From IMG/VR virus record IMGVR_UViG_3300045049_000168, positions 1-43,324 of that record: a DNA stretch of 43,324 bases; one strand, 5' to 3'. Both the position numbers and the translations under genes were made by a program. Under the pieces are notes generated by a model. The model made no database searches. It was given only the letters and a program-made list of their open reading frames with translations, and was not told the origin of the DNA. Below, piece by piece: positions 16,974 to 24,558 of the stretch; within the stretch, counting starts at the first letter, position 1; each line of letters opens with the position of its first letter. The stretch comes from a virus.

Positions 16974-17606
16974 TTAGACGTACGTAACCGGGCCGGTAAT
17001 CATGAGGTTGACGTTTGCCGACAGCAGCTTGTCGACGCCGCCATCCCACGGGAAGCTTTCGACGAACGCAGAGAACGTCGCGGTATGACCGTTCGGAAGG
17101 GTCAACTTGAACGAGACGACGGCCGCCGAGTACAGGAAATTGCGCAGCGCCGTTTGACCGGGATCGGTCATGTCGAGATCCACGTCGAACGTGAATTGCC
17201 CCGGATCGAGTAGGCCCGGAACGTACTCTTTCGCGGTGCTCGAAAGGTTCGTGGCGTCGAGTTTTGCGACCTTGCCGTCGAAGCCCTTTACGGTCTTGAA
17301 ATTCTTAATGCCGGTCCACGTTACGGGCGTGGCGACCGGGGAGCCCGCGAGCGCGGCGGCGCCCGTCGTGTCGAGCGGCACCGCGAACGTATTCGTCGTC
17401 TTCGCGATCACGGGAAACGTGGCATTGAAACCAGGGGGCGCAGTGGAACCCGAAACCGTCACGACATCGCCGAGCGCAAGGCCGTGCGCGGCAGAGGTGC
17501 AAATCGTCGGATTGCCTTCGGCGATGCTCGAAATCGTCAACGCGCTACCGCTGCCCGTCGCGACTTGCAGGGTAGATCCCTGGGTGGAAATGGCGGTGTT
17601 GCTCAT
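16974..17606 (-). CDS. major tail tube protein with inserted beta module
   Basis: The product is 210 residues. The C-terminal half (GIKNFKTVKGFDGKV, then LDPGQFTFDVDLDMTDPGQTALR and an LPNGHTATFSAFVESFPW segment) is typical of phage tail tube proteins that polymerise into the tail. Residues about 20-90 form a separate beta module with HGLALGDVVTVSG and NTFAVPL, the pattern seen in the FCCH-like modules of many phage structural proteins. The ATG at 17606 is chosen because AGGAG lies 8 nt upstream. Longer readings would run through the terminator hairpin at 17634-17650. Confidence 0.85.
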   Translation of the reverse strand: MSNTAISTQGSTLQVATGSGSALTISSIAEGNPTICTSAAHGLALGDVVTVSGSTAPPGFNATFPVIAKTTNTFAVPLDTTGAAALAGSPVATPVTWTGIKNFKTVKGFDGKVAKLDATNLSSTAKEYVPGLLDPGQFTFDVDLDMTDPGQTALRNFLYSAAVVSFKLTLPNGHTATFSAFVESFPWDGGVDKLLSANVNLMITGPVTYV

Positions 17607-17626
17607 GGTTGGCGCTCCTGTCGGGC

Positions 17627-17650
17627 AAAAAAAGCCCGCGCGAGGCGGGC
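17627..17650 (-). terminator. intrinsic terminator upstream of major tail gene
   Basis: On the minus strand GCCCGC CTCGC GCGGGC is followed by seven T residues. It lies between the DUF3168 gene (stop 17675) and the major tail gene (ATG 17606). Transcripts entering from the head genes must pass it, so either antitermination or a new promoter is needed for the tail genes. Confidence 0.75.
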
Positions 17651-17674
17651 CGGTTGAACGCGGGGCGTGCAGCG

Positions 17675-18025
17675 TCAATGCCACACGGAAAATTCGAAGA
17701 CACGGCGAAACGCCTTTACGTCTTCTTCGTAGAGGTCGTGCATGCTGTTCTTCTGCACGCCCAAAATGGACCATCCCTGCAATGCGGCGAGCACGGTTGC
17801 CGCGAGGTTGACCGCATCGGCATACGAGCGGCCCCAACAGTCGAGTTCGAAAACGGTGTTATCGAGCGGCGGCGTCTGACTGTCGAGCACGTTCGCGACC
17901 GGGCTCGGCATGGTCCGATAGACGACGTACGGCATCGGCATGTCTTGCGCGGCGACGACCGGATAGACCGAACCCGGTACGGCGGCATTGAGCGTGGCGA
18001 ATAGCTGTTCCTCGATCGTGCTCAT
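17675..18025 (-). CDS. tail completion protein, DUF3168 family
   Basis: The product is 116 residues with the DUF3168 pattern: an N-terminal helix IEEQLFATLNAAV, then VYPVVAAQDMPMPYVVYR, and FELDCWGRSYADAVNLAATVLAAL. In siphophages this small protein caps the tail tube (tail terminator, as lambda gpU or HK97 gp10 neighbours). It overlaps the upstream gene by 4 nt (ATGA), and the next gene in the operon is the major tail protein. Length is typical. Confidence 0.85.
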   Translation of the reverse strand: MSTIEEQLFATLNAAVPGSVYPVVAAQDMPMPYVVYRTMPSPVANVLDSQTPPLDNTVFELDCWGRSYADAVNLAATVLAALQGWSILGVQKNSMHDLYEEDVKAFRRVFEFSVWH

Positions 18026-18645
18026 GCCGCCTCCGCGATCGATGCAATGGGCGCGGCAGGACTGCCGAGGTCTACGCGAATGCGGTCGTAAAACTTCCCG
18101 TCAATTAGCCACTTTTGGTAGTAGTCCGTCGCGGCCTTGATTGCTTCGTCCTGCGCGAGCGGCAGAGCCGGGCGCAAAAACGAATGCGGCTGCACCCACA
18201 CGGCGCCGAGCCCTGCGCGGGCTTTCTCGCGGTGCGCTTTGCGCGTGATTCCCGAGGGGCGCGGCGGGACGAACCAATGGCCGAATTCCACCCACGGCCA
18301 GTAATAGGCGTCGACGCTGACGACTTTCCCGCCCCTGACGACGATCCCGCCGCCTTCTTTCGCGGGCCTTTTGCCGCGTCGCACCGTGACGAGATACGTT
18401 TGCCGGTAGGTGCCCGAGAGTTCCGGCGCGTGCTTGCGGATAATCGCGTCCTTCAGGCGCCCCGGCTCCGTGCCGGCCTTGTCCGGGCCTTCGTACACGG
18501 GCGCGAGGTACTTCGCCTGTTGCATGACCCGCGTCGCCATCGCCGCGGCGGCGCCGCGATTGATCTTCGTGGCTGCCTGCTTCGGCAACTCGGCCATGCG
18601 TGCAAGGACTCCCTCCAGGCCGACGATATGCGTCAGGTTAGCCAA
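18022..18645 (-). CDS. HK97 gp10-like head-tail/minor tail component
   Basis: The product is 207 residues. The N-terminal part (VGLEGVLARMAELPKQAATKINRGAAAAMA) and the centre (YYWPWVEFGHWFVPPRPS, then PHSFLRPAL) match the HK97-gp10-like family of minor neck/tail proteins that help join tail to head. The family is usually 130-160 residues; this one is somewhat longer, with an extended basic middle. It overlaps the upstream adaptor by 8 nt and the DUF3168 gene by 4 nt, so the three form one translational unit. Confidence 0.85.
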   Translation of the reverse strand: MANLTHIVGLEGVLARMAELPKQAATKINRGAAAAMATRVMQQAKYLAPVYEGPDKAGTEPGRLKDAIIRKHAPELSGTYRQTYLVTVRRGKRPAKEGGGIVVRGGKVVSVDAYYWPWVEFGHWFVPPRPSGITRKAHREKARAGLGAVWVQPHSFLRPALPLAQDEAIKAATDYYQKWLIDGKFYDRIRVDLGSPAAPIASIAEAA

Positions 18646-18997
18646 GGGTCATGCCCTCCGTCGCGAGCAGCTCGACAATGTGATTGCCCTCGTCGACGTT
18701 CATGCCCACCTGCACGTCGAAAATGCGCGAGCCGTACAGAATGCGGTACGTCGCAACGCGCTTCGGATCGTCAAACATCGGGTCGTAGCGCACCGTAATG
18801 CGGTGCGAAACACCCGACGCGATCGCTTCGCCGGCCATCTTTTCGTAACCGCTCAACGCCTCGATGAGTGCATAGACGTTCTGCGCGACGTTGGTCCACG
18901 TTTCGGGCATGCCGCCGAACGTGTCTTGCGTCGCCGTGCGTTGCTGAATCGTGATGACGCGGTTCAGTTGGCCGGCGCGAAGATGCGATGTCGTCAT
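18638..18997 (-). CDS. head-tail adaptor (SPP1 gp16-like joining protein)
   Basis: The product is 119 residues with the head-tail joining pattern: LRAGQLNRVITIQQRT, DTFGGMPETWTNVAQNVYALI, HRITVRYDP and YRILYGSRIFDVQ. This family forms the ring beneath the connector that closes the head and receives the tail. GAGG lies about 8 nt before the ATG. It follows the connector gene by 10 nt. Length and order are standard for HK97-like phages. Confidence 0.9.
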   Translation of the reverse strand: MTTSHLRAGQLNRVITIQQRTATQDTFGGMPETWTNVAQNVYALIEALSGYEKMAGEAIASGVSHRITVRYDPMFDDPKRVATYRILYGSRIFDVQVGMNVDEGNHIVELLATEGMTLG

Positions 18998-19007
18998 GGC
19001 GCAAACC

Positions 19008-19865
19008 TCACGGCAGAGAGGTCATGTACGGCCAAAGCAAGCTGTCGACGAAGGGCAATTCTTCGACCTTGCCCCGGTTCAAGATCGCGACTTCTTCGCG
19101 GTTCTCGTACATCGAGCCCGCGCGCATGCAGATCCATTGCCGGATGCCGGCCGGTACGACGCCGATGAAACTCTGATCGCTTCCGCTGTCCGTGAAAGTG
19201 ATCCCATTGCCCGAAAGGTCGGTGAAGGTGTAGACCCCGCCCGAAGCACTGGCGACAAAGTAGGGCGTGTCCTCCGCGAGCGGCGTCGGTAGAGCGCCCG
19301 CGCCCGCGTTGTAAAACGAAACCAAGTCGCCAACGTTCCACGTAATGGGGCCGATTACCTTGATCGTTCCGGCCGCTTGATTGACGACTGAGAAGGGTGA
19401 CGCATAGCCCGCGTCGTAATCGATCCAGACAGCCGCAATCTGCGGCAGGGGAATCGGCCAAATCTGCCCGAATTTCAGCGCCACAATGCCCGGCGTCAAT
19501 GCCTTGTTGACCGTGTAAAGCGACGGGTCGGCGACTTGCGTCGCGCCGCTCATGTCCAGGTATTGGACCTGCACGACATCGACTAGCGGCGAGTGCGGCA
19601 GACGAACCGAGAATCCCGGATCGTTGACGAGATCGGCGAACGGCCGGGGCGTGCCGATGCCGGCCATTGGGAATTTGTCGACGATGAGCCGATAGCGCGC
19701 ATGCAAGCATTGCTGACGCGTGCGCGATTCGGCCGCCGCGCGCGCCGCGCCGATGAGCATGCGCAAAACCGAGTCTTGCACGGTCGAGGTTTCGCGCACG
19801 AACGTTTTGACGAACCCGAGACTAACGGGTTCGCCGATCGGGCGTTGCAGGACGATTTCAGGCAT
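19008..19865 (-). CDS. head-tail connector (HK97 gp6-like) with inserted beta module
   Basis: The product is 285 residues. The start (RPIGEPVSLGFVKTFVRE, then a helix ending RMLIGAARAAAESRTRQQ) and the end (AIRQWICMRAGSMYENREE) match the gp6-like connector that binds under the portal. The family is about 190-200 residues; the excess is a beta-rich insert at about 160-245 (GPITWNVGDLVSFYNAG, then GVYTFTDLSGNGITF). The ATG directly follows a run of seven T from the terminator upstream, and no Shine-Dalgarno sequence is visible. How it is translated is unclear. Confidence 0.82.
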   Translation of the reverse strand: MPEIVLQRPIGEPVSLGFVKTFVRETSTVQDSVLRMLIGAARAAAESRTRQQCLHARYRLIVDKFPMAGIGTPRPFADLVNDPGFSVRLPHSPLVDVVQVQYLDMSGATQVADPSLYTVNKALTPGIVALKFGQIWPIPLPQIAAVWIDYDAGYASPFSVVNQAAGTIKVIGPITWNVGDLVSFYNAGAGALPTPLAEDTPYFVASASGGVYTFTDLSGNGITFTDSGSDQSFIGVVPAGIRQWICMRAGSMYENREEVAILNRGKVEELPFVDSLLWPYMTSLP

Positions 19866-19905
19866 AAAAAAACCGGGGCGACGGGTCTATGACCCTTGGC
19901 CCCGG
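19866..19905 (-). terminator. intrinsic terminator after capsid genes
   Basis: On the minus strand CCGGGGC ... GGGT cata GACCC ... GCCCCGG is followed by seven T. The stem has outer arms of 7 bp and inner arms of 4-5 bp. The T run ends at the base before the connector ATG. It would limit transcription beyond the highly expressed capsid genes unless antitermination acts. Confidence 0.75.
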
Positions 19906-19933
19906 CCCTCCTTAGCCGCTGGCGGCGAGCGCG

Positions 19934-20386
19934 TTACCCGACGATCTGGGCGACGCTTGCGGCGTTGAAGTCGGACGCAGGACCGAAGCGCGGCAGGAAC
20001 CCGAAGACGAGCCCCGCCGTGCCGCTCGCGGCCGTTGCGGTCGTGATCGACAGTTGCACATAGCCGAACCCGCCGTTCGTATCGAGTTCCTGCGCATCGA
20101 GATTGATCGCGACTTGCACGTTGCCGCCGCCAGCCGCGGCCAGTTCGGTGATGGCCTTATTCGGCACGTCCTTGGCGTTCGTGCCGCTCGCGTCGGTCGC
20201 CTGTTGAATCTTGGCGTCGATCGTGCCGCCTGCGCCCATCGCGCCGGCCTGCACGACGGCCAAAAACTTCTGGAAGTTGGCAGCAGGCAACCAACCGCTT
20301 ACGGCCGTGCCTGCCGCTTGGCTCGACGGCACGATGGCCCCGAGCAATGCAACCTGTTCGGTCGCCTTGACGTTCATCGGAAACAT
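19934..20386 (-). CDS. putative capsid-associated structural protein
   Basis: The product is 150 residues, mostly small and beta-prone (Ala, Gly, Thr), with the segment WLPAANFQKFLAVVQAGAMG and a C-terminal GYVQLSITTATAASGTAGLV. Such proteins directly after the major capsid gene are often head decoration or stabilising proteins, but I cannot name a family, so this is inferred from position. The ATG at 20386 is chosen because GAGGA lies about 7 nt upstream. It is flanked by a hairpin (20417-20436) and a terminator, suggesting that it is expressed in step with the capsid. Confidence 0.65.
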   Translation of the reverse strand: MFPMNVKATEQVALLGAIVPSSQAAGTAVSGWLPAANFQKFLAVVQAGAMGAGGTIDAKIQQATDASGTNAKDVPNKAITELAAAGGGNVQVAINLDAQELDTNGGFGYVQLSITTATAASGTAGLVFGFLPRFGPASDFNAASVAQIVG

Positions 20387-20416
20387 GGTGAGTCCTCGCA
20401 AGAATCGAGTGATGAG

Positions 20417-20436
20417 CCGGCGCCGTAGGGCGCCGG
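20417..20436 (-). promoter_or_regulatory. strong hairpin between capsid gene and next gene
   Basis: A perfect 8-bp stem CCGGCGCC/GGCGCCGG with a 4-nt loop lies 8 nt after the capsid stop. No T run follows, so it is not a normal terminator. It may stabilise the capsid mRNA 3' end or direct processing. Confidence 0.5.
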
Positions 20437-20444
20437 GTCGCATG

Positions 20445-21749
20445 TCAACGGGCCGCGAGCGTGACGAACGGCGAGCGCGTCGTCTGGCTCTTGGGCGGCG
20501 TCACGGGGTTTTCGAGCTTCGGCGCACCGTCAACGCGGAACGTCGTGCGAAACGCCGTGGCGTCGGCATCGAAATACAGGTGCATCGACGTTGCCGTTTG
20601 CACGCCGCCGCGACTCGTAATCGACCGGTAGTAAGACAGGTCGAGCAACGACACGTCGGACTGCGCCGAGAACGCCGACGCGTGCTCGCTGACGTAGACG
20701 GGGCGCCCCTTCAACATGCCATAGGGCGAGGCGGCCATCGACGACACGCCACCGCCGACCGGCATGTAGATCGGGTAATTGCCGAGCGTCATCGTGTCGA
20801 GCGCGGGAATCACGTCGGGATTGATGAGCCAGATTGCCCGGCGATACGAGCCTGCGAGCAGCCGGCTCATCATGTTTGCGACGTTCGTCGGCGTGAAGGT
20901 CTTCGTTGCTTGCCCCGAATCCTTCGCCTGTACGATCGCCGCCTTACTGTTGAACAGTCCGAGCGGTTGCCCGGCGCCCGTGCCGAACAGGATCGCCTCA
21001 TCGGTCTTCCAGCGAATCGAGGTCGCCGTCTTCTTCGGCAGGTAGGCCGTAAGCGCGTTCGTGTCGTCGAGCAATTCATCGGTGACGGGAACGAGCGCCA
21101 TCAGCTTGTGCAGCCGTTGCGTCGAAACGCCGAGTTTCGGTTTCGTCGCCGTTGCCGCCGTCGCCTCAGCTTGCCAGTAAGCGCGAACGCCGTCCGTGCC
21201 CCAGGGCGTGGTTTCATCCTTCGGGAAGACCATCGAATTCCCGCCGATCGGCGTACTGTCCGTCAGAGGCAACAGCGCATCTTCTTCGAGCGAGAGCGTG
21301 AAAATCTCGCTCGAAAACTCGGGCGGCACGAGAAAGCCACCGTCCGCGCCGCCCGCCTCGTTGCCGAATACCGAAGGCGTCGCCGCGCCGATCACGAGGC
21401 GTTCGTCGAGACGACCGCCGCCGCGTGCCGAGCCGGCGCGCACGGCCGCCGCGAACTCGCCGAACGTTTGCCAGCCACGGCGCGGGTCTTCGAGCCGGTT
21501 GTCACTCACGCTTAAACGCGCGCCGTCCGGGATTTCGACGACCGAGGCCGTTTCGTTCATGGCAACGAGTTGTTCGCGCTCGATCTGCGCGTTGATGCCC
21601 TCGACTTGATCGCGCAGTTGCGCGAACGTGGTCGATTGCTCGGCCGTCAGATCGCCGGTTTCGCTCGCTTGTGCGGCCGTGAGCATGTCGCGCATTTGCG
21701 CGACCAGTCCGGCCTTGCGCTGTTGAAGCGCACGGATTTGCTTATTCAT
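20445..21749 (-). CDS. major capsid protein, HK97 fold
   Basis: The product is 434 residues. Residues 1 to about 75 form a glutamine/arginine-rich coiled coil (delta-type scaffold domain). The Phage_capsid family body follows, with features such as GGFLVPPEFSSEIF, PVTDELLDDTNALTAYL, AILFGTGAGQPLGLF and a C-terminal FDADATAFRTTFRVDGAP. With the S49 protease gene upstream, the scaffold domain is probably removed during maturation, near residues 80-120. The protein forms the T=7-like icosahedral shell in this family. Confidence 0.95.
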   Translation of the reverse strand: MNKQIRALQQRKAGLVAQMRDMLTAAQASETGDLTAEQSTTFAQLRDQVEGINAQIEREQLVAMNETASVVEIPDGARLSVSDNRLEDPRRGWQTFGEFAAAVRAGSARGGGRLDERLVIGAATPSVFGNEAGGADGGFLVPPEFSSEIFTLSLEEDALLPLTDSTPIGGNSMVFPKDETTPWGTDGVRAYWQAEATAATATKPKLGVSTQRLHKLMALVPVTDELLDDTNALTAYLPKKTATSIRWKTDEAILFGTGAGQPLGLFNSKAAIVQAKDSGQATKTFTPTNVANMMSRLLAGSYRRAIWLINPDVIPALDTMTLGNYPIYMPVGGGVSSMAASPYGMLKGRPVYVSEHASAFSAQSDVSLLDLSYYRSITSRGGVQTATSMHLYFDADATAFRTTFRVDGAPKLENPVTPPKSQTTRSPFVTLAAR

Positions 21750-21845
21750 GGGGTGCTCCGTTTAGACGTGCCACGGCCTACGGTCGACGGACCGCATACG
21801 CGCTTCGCGTTGCTTCGGAACGGTGAGCGCGGGCGCCCGCTTGGC

Positions 21846-22796
21846 TTAAGCGCCCAACAAATCGATTTCGCGTTGCATGAGGGCAGCGCGGGAAGGTTGT
21901 TTCGTGATCTGAGCCGGCGCGGTGCCGGCAATGGCTTTCGATAGCTTGCGAACTACGTCGTCGAATGTCGCAACGCCGTCGACCATGTTTTCGCCCTTGG
22001 CGGCGCTCGCACTCATGACGCGGCCTTCGCCCATGCCTTCGCGCACGGTCGCGACATCGACGCCGCGATTCTTCGCCACGCCCCGCGTGAAGGCGCCGTA
22101 ATACGCATCGATGCGCGATTGCATCGCGGCGCGCGCCTCATCCGAGAGCGGCCCGAACGGGTTGCCCTCGGTTTTGTACTTGCCGGCCGAGACGAGCGTC
22201 GTCTCTACGCCTTCTTTTTCGAGTGCCTTGGCGAGGTTTTGATGAGCAGCGAAGACGCCGATCGAACCGACCTCGCCACCAGGGGTAACGTAGAACTCGC
22301 TCGCACTACTGGCGACCCAATAGGCCGCGCTTGCCGCGAGAGAGTTGGCGATAGCGAAAATGGGTTTCTGACTTCGGGCCTGATAGATTTCATTGGCTAA
22401 CTCCATAACGCCGTACACGCTGCCCCCAGGCGAGTCGATATCGAGCAGGATGCCGCCGACCGAATCGTCGGCGAGCGCGGCGCGAAACGTCTGCGTGAAG
22501 CGTTGGATGCTCATAAGGCCCGAGCCGCTTACCTCCTGCATGGGGTTCGTACGTTGAACGCTCGTGCCGTAGAAGGGCAAAACGGCGATGCCGCCGCCGT
22601 TGCCGCCCGCGCTCGTGGCGTCGCCCCGGCGCGCTTCGATTTCCTGCGCGTCGGCGCGTACCTGCGCCATGACCTCGGGCGACGCCTCGCGGTCGGCGAC
22701 AACGCGCGCGATGACCGAGCACATAGCCGAAAGACGCTCGGGCAGAATCGCCCACGGCGTCGAGAGGAATTCGCAAATCAACAAAGCGTGTTTCAT
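21846..22796 (-). CDS. prohead protease, S49/SppA-like
   Basis: The product is 316 residues. It has DSPGG (121-125) for the oxyanion region, the nucleophile Ser156 in NSLAASAAYW and the general-base lysine in SAGKYKTEGNPFGP (about 206-208), the serine/lysine dyad of S49 peptidases. These enzymes process scaffold or capsid during head maturation. The 4-nt overlap with the portal stop (ATGA) and position before the capsid gene confirm the role. Length is typical for the phage S49 type. Confidence 0.93.
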   Translation of the reverse strand: MKHALLICEFLSTPWAILPERLSAMCSVIARVVADREASPEVMAQVRADAQEIEARRGDATSAGGNGGGIAVLPFYGTSVQRTNPMQEVSGSGLMSIQRFTQTFRAALADDSVGGILLDIDSPGGSVYGVMELANEIYQARSQKPIFAIANSLAASAAYWVASSASEFYVTPGGEVGSIGVFAAHQNLAKALEKEGVETTLVSAGKYKTEGNPFGPLSDEARAAMQSRIDAYYGAFTRGVAKNRGVDVATVREGMGEGRVMSASAAKGENMVDGVATFDDVVRKLSKAIAGTAPAQITKQPSRAALMQREIDLLGA

Positions 22797-24397
22797 AACG
22801 CACCTTCTAACGCGAGTTGTGTCAGGCGCATGCGCGCGCTGTCCTCGAACAGTTGTGCATCGAGCGAGGGGCCTTGCGTCTGGATGAATTCGAGCCGTTG
22901 CGTGCAGTAGGCAAGCGCTTCATCCCGCGGAACGTCGAGCGCTTGCGCGACGAACGCGACATGCTTTTCGTACACGTCCACGAGTGCGGCGGCCGTGTCG
23001 GGGCAACGCAACGCGGTCTGCACCATCGCCGTTTCTTTGCGCGCGATGCGCTCGGCGACGGCCGACGCAATGGCGAAGAACCGCATAACGCCCATCTCGC
23101 CCGCCGACGTGGCGCCCTTGCCCGGCCGCGGGGGCTCGGGGGGCGCCGGTTCCTTCTGGCCGGGCAGGGGCGCGGGCGGTGCGGCCGGCACGGCGCCGGG
23201 CTTGGCCGCGTCTTCTTCCGCCTCGTTTTCCTCAACCATGTTCAGCGGGCGAAGCGGTTCGTCGAGCCCGTCGATAGGGTTCATGTGCTCCGCGGCGCGC
23301 GCTTCGTTGCGCGTCATCCAGCCGTCCAAAATGCCGTTGTGATAGAACATCGAACGGCCCGCCGGGTCGCCGCGCAACAGTGCGTCAGTATCGAACGACG
23401 GCAACAGATTTTCGTCCTCGTCAAGAAATGAGTACTTGAGCGCTTCCTCCCAGCGCACGAGCCACGGCATGAGCGAAAACTTCACGAATTCTTCGGACAT
23501 CTGCGTGATATTCGAGAAGGTCGCTCGGTCTAGCTCGCCGATCAAATGCGGCGGGATGCGAAAGAGCCGGGCGATTTCCGACACGCTGAACTTGCGCGTT
23601 TCGAGGTATTGAGCGTCTTGGTTCGTGATCGAAATCTGGTGATACTTCATCCCCAATTCGAGCACGGCCGTTTTGTGGAGATGCCGGCCGGTCTGCGTGG
23701 CCTGGAACTGTTCGCGGAATCGGCGTTTCTGATCGTCGTCCTTGAACTGGCCGGGGTACTCGATCCAACCGCCCGGCGTCGCGTCGTTTTCGAAGTACCG
23801 CATGCCGTAGTTCTGCGCCGCAAGTCCCGTCGCGACCGACTCTCGCGCTGCCTGGATCGGGTTGTAGCCCATGATCCCGTCGCCAGAGAGGCCGCGAAGG
23901 TGGAATATCGAGCCGCGATTGAACGTCGTCAAGGTCTGGTCCATGTTGCGCACGCGATAGCGCCAATTCGTGTCCGACAGCGGTTCGACCGTCACCCGGT
24001 CCGGGTGCAACGGAATAAGGTCGGTGACGATGCCCGCGCCGTTGCTCACGATCTGTGCGAAGGCGTTGCCTCGCAAGGCAACATGCCCCTGCATCATTTC
24101 GCGAAACTCCAACGGGTTCTGAAAATCGTTCGGCCGCACGGCGAGCAACTTGTATAGCCAGTGCTTTTTGTTCGGCTTCTTCGCGCCGTTCGCGCTTTCG
24201 GTGTACAGGACGAACGGCAACATCGACACGGATTCGGCGAGCACGCGCACGCACGCATAGACGGCCGTCAGGCGCATCGCCGCATCTGAGGTGACACTAC
24301 TGGCGGTGCCTTTGAACGGCGCCGGCAGAAACCAATAGTCGCCCCACGGGGAGCGGTCGCCGGTATCGTCGGAATCGGCTCGAATACGCAGGAACAT
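22793..24397 (-). CDS. portal protein, HK97 family
   Basis: The product is 534 residues. It has the portal pattern: AVYACVRVLAESVSMLPFVLY, MMQGHVALRGNAFAQIV, IFHLRGLSGDGIMGYNPI, YFENDATPGGWIEYPG and IARLFRIPPHLIGELDRATFSN. Family members are about 400 residues; here a proline/alanine-rich linker (about 405-445) is followed by an extra helical domain of about 90 residues of unknown role. The ATG at 24397 has GAGGGG upstream and overlaps the stop of the 53-residue gene as TGATG. It forms the dodecameric DNA channel at one capsid vertex. Confidence 0.93.
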   Translation of the reverse strand: MFLRIRADSDDTGDRSPWGDYWFLPAPFKGTASSVTSDAAMRLTAVYACVRVLAESVSMLPFVLYTESANGAKKPNKKHWLYKLLAVRPNDFQNPLEFREMMQGHVALRGNAFAQIVSNGAGIVTDLIPLHPDRVTVEPLSDTNWRYRVRNMDQTLTTFNRGSIFHLRGLSGDGIMGYNPIQAARESVATGLAAQNYGMRYFENDATPGGWIEYPGQFKDDDQKRRFREQFQATQTGRHLHKTAVLELGMKYHQISITNQDAQYLETRKFSVSEIARLFRIPPHLIGELDRATFSNITQMSEEFVKFSLMPWLVRWEEALKYSFLDEDENLLPSFDTDALLRGDPAGRSMFYHNGILDGWMTRNEARAAEHMNPIDGLDEPLRPLNMVEENEAEEDAAKPGAVPAAPPAPLPGQKEPAPPEPPRPGKGATSAGEMGVMRFFAIASAVAERIARKETAMVQTALRCPDTAAALVDVYEKHVAFVAQALDVPRDEALAYCTQRLEFIQTQGPSLDAQLFEDSARMRLTQLALEGAL

Positions 24398-24558
24398 CAG
24401 CTGCCCCTCGTCGCCACGAAGGCGGTTACGACGTTGAGCACGAGAATCAGGGCGCCGACTACGATCAACGCGCGCGGTAGGCCGTAAGCCATTTCGGTGC
24501 CGGCGCCAATCATGCCGATGCCGGCGAGCAGCGCAACGTTCCAAGCAAGCGGGCTCAT
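24397..24558 (-). CDS. small two-TM membrane protein
   Basis: The product is 53 residues: a short start MSPLAWN, one hydrophobic helix (about 6-22), a short turn with EMAYGLPR, then a second helix (about 31-48) ending ATRGS. It overlaps the TerL stop as ATGA and the portal start as TGATG, so it is translated in a coupled chain. Small hydrophobic genes between terminase and portal occur in other Burkholderia-type phages. Function is unknown; it could aid head assembly at the membrane or act in exclusion. Confidence 0.7.
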   Translation of the reverse strand: MSPLAWNVALLAGIGMIGAGTEMAYGLPRALIVVGALILVLNVVTAFVATRGS

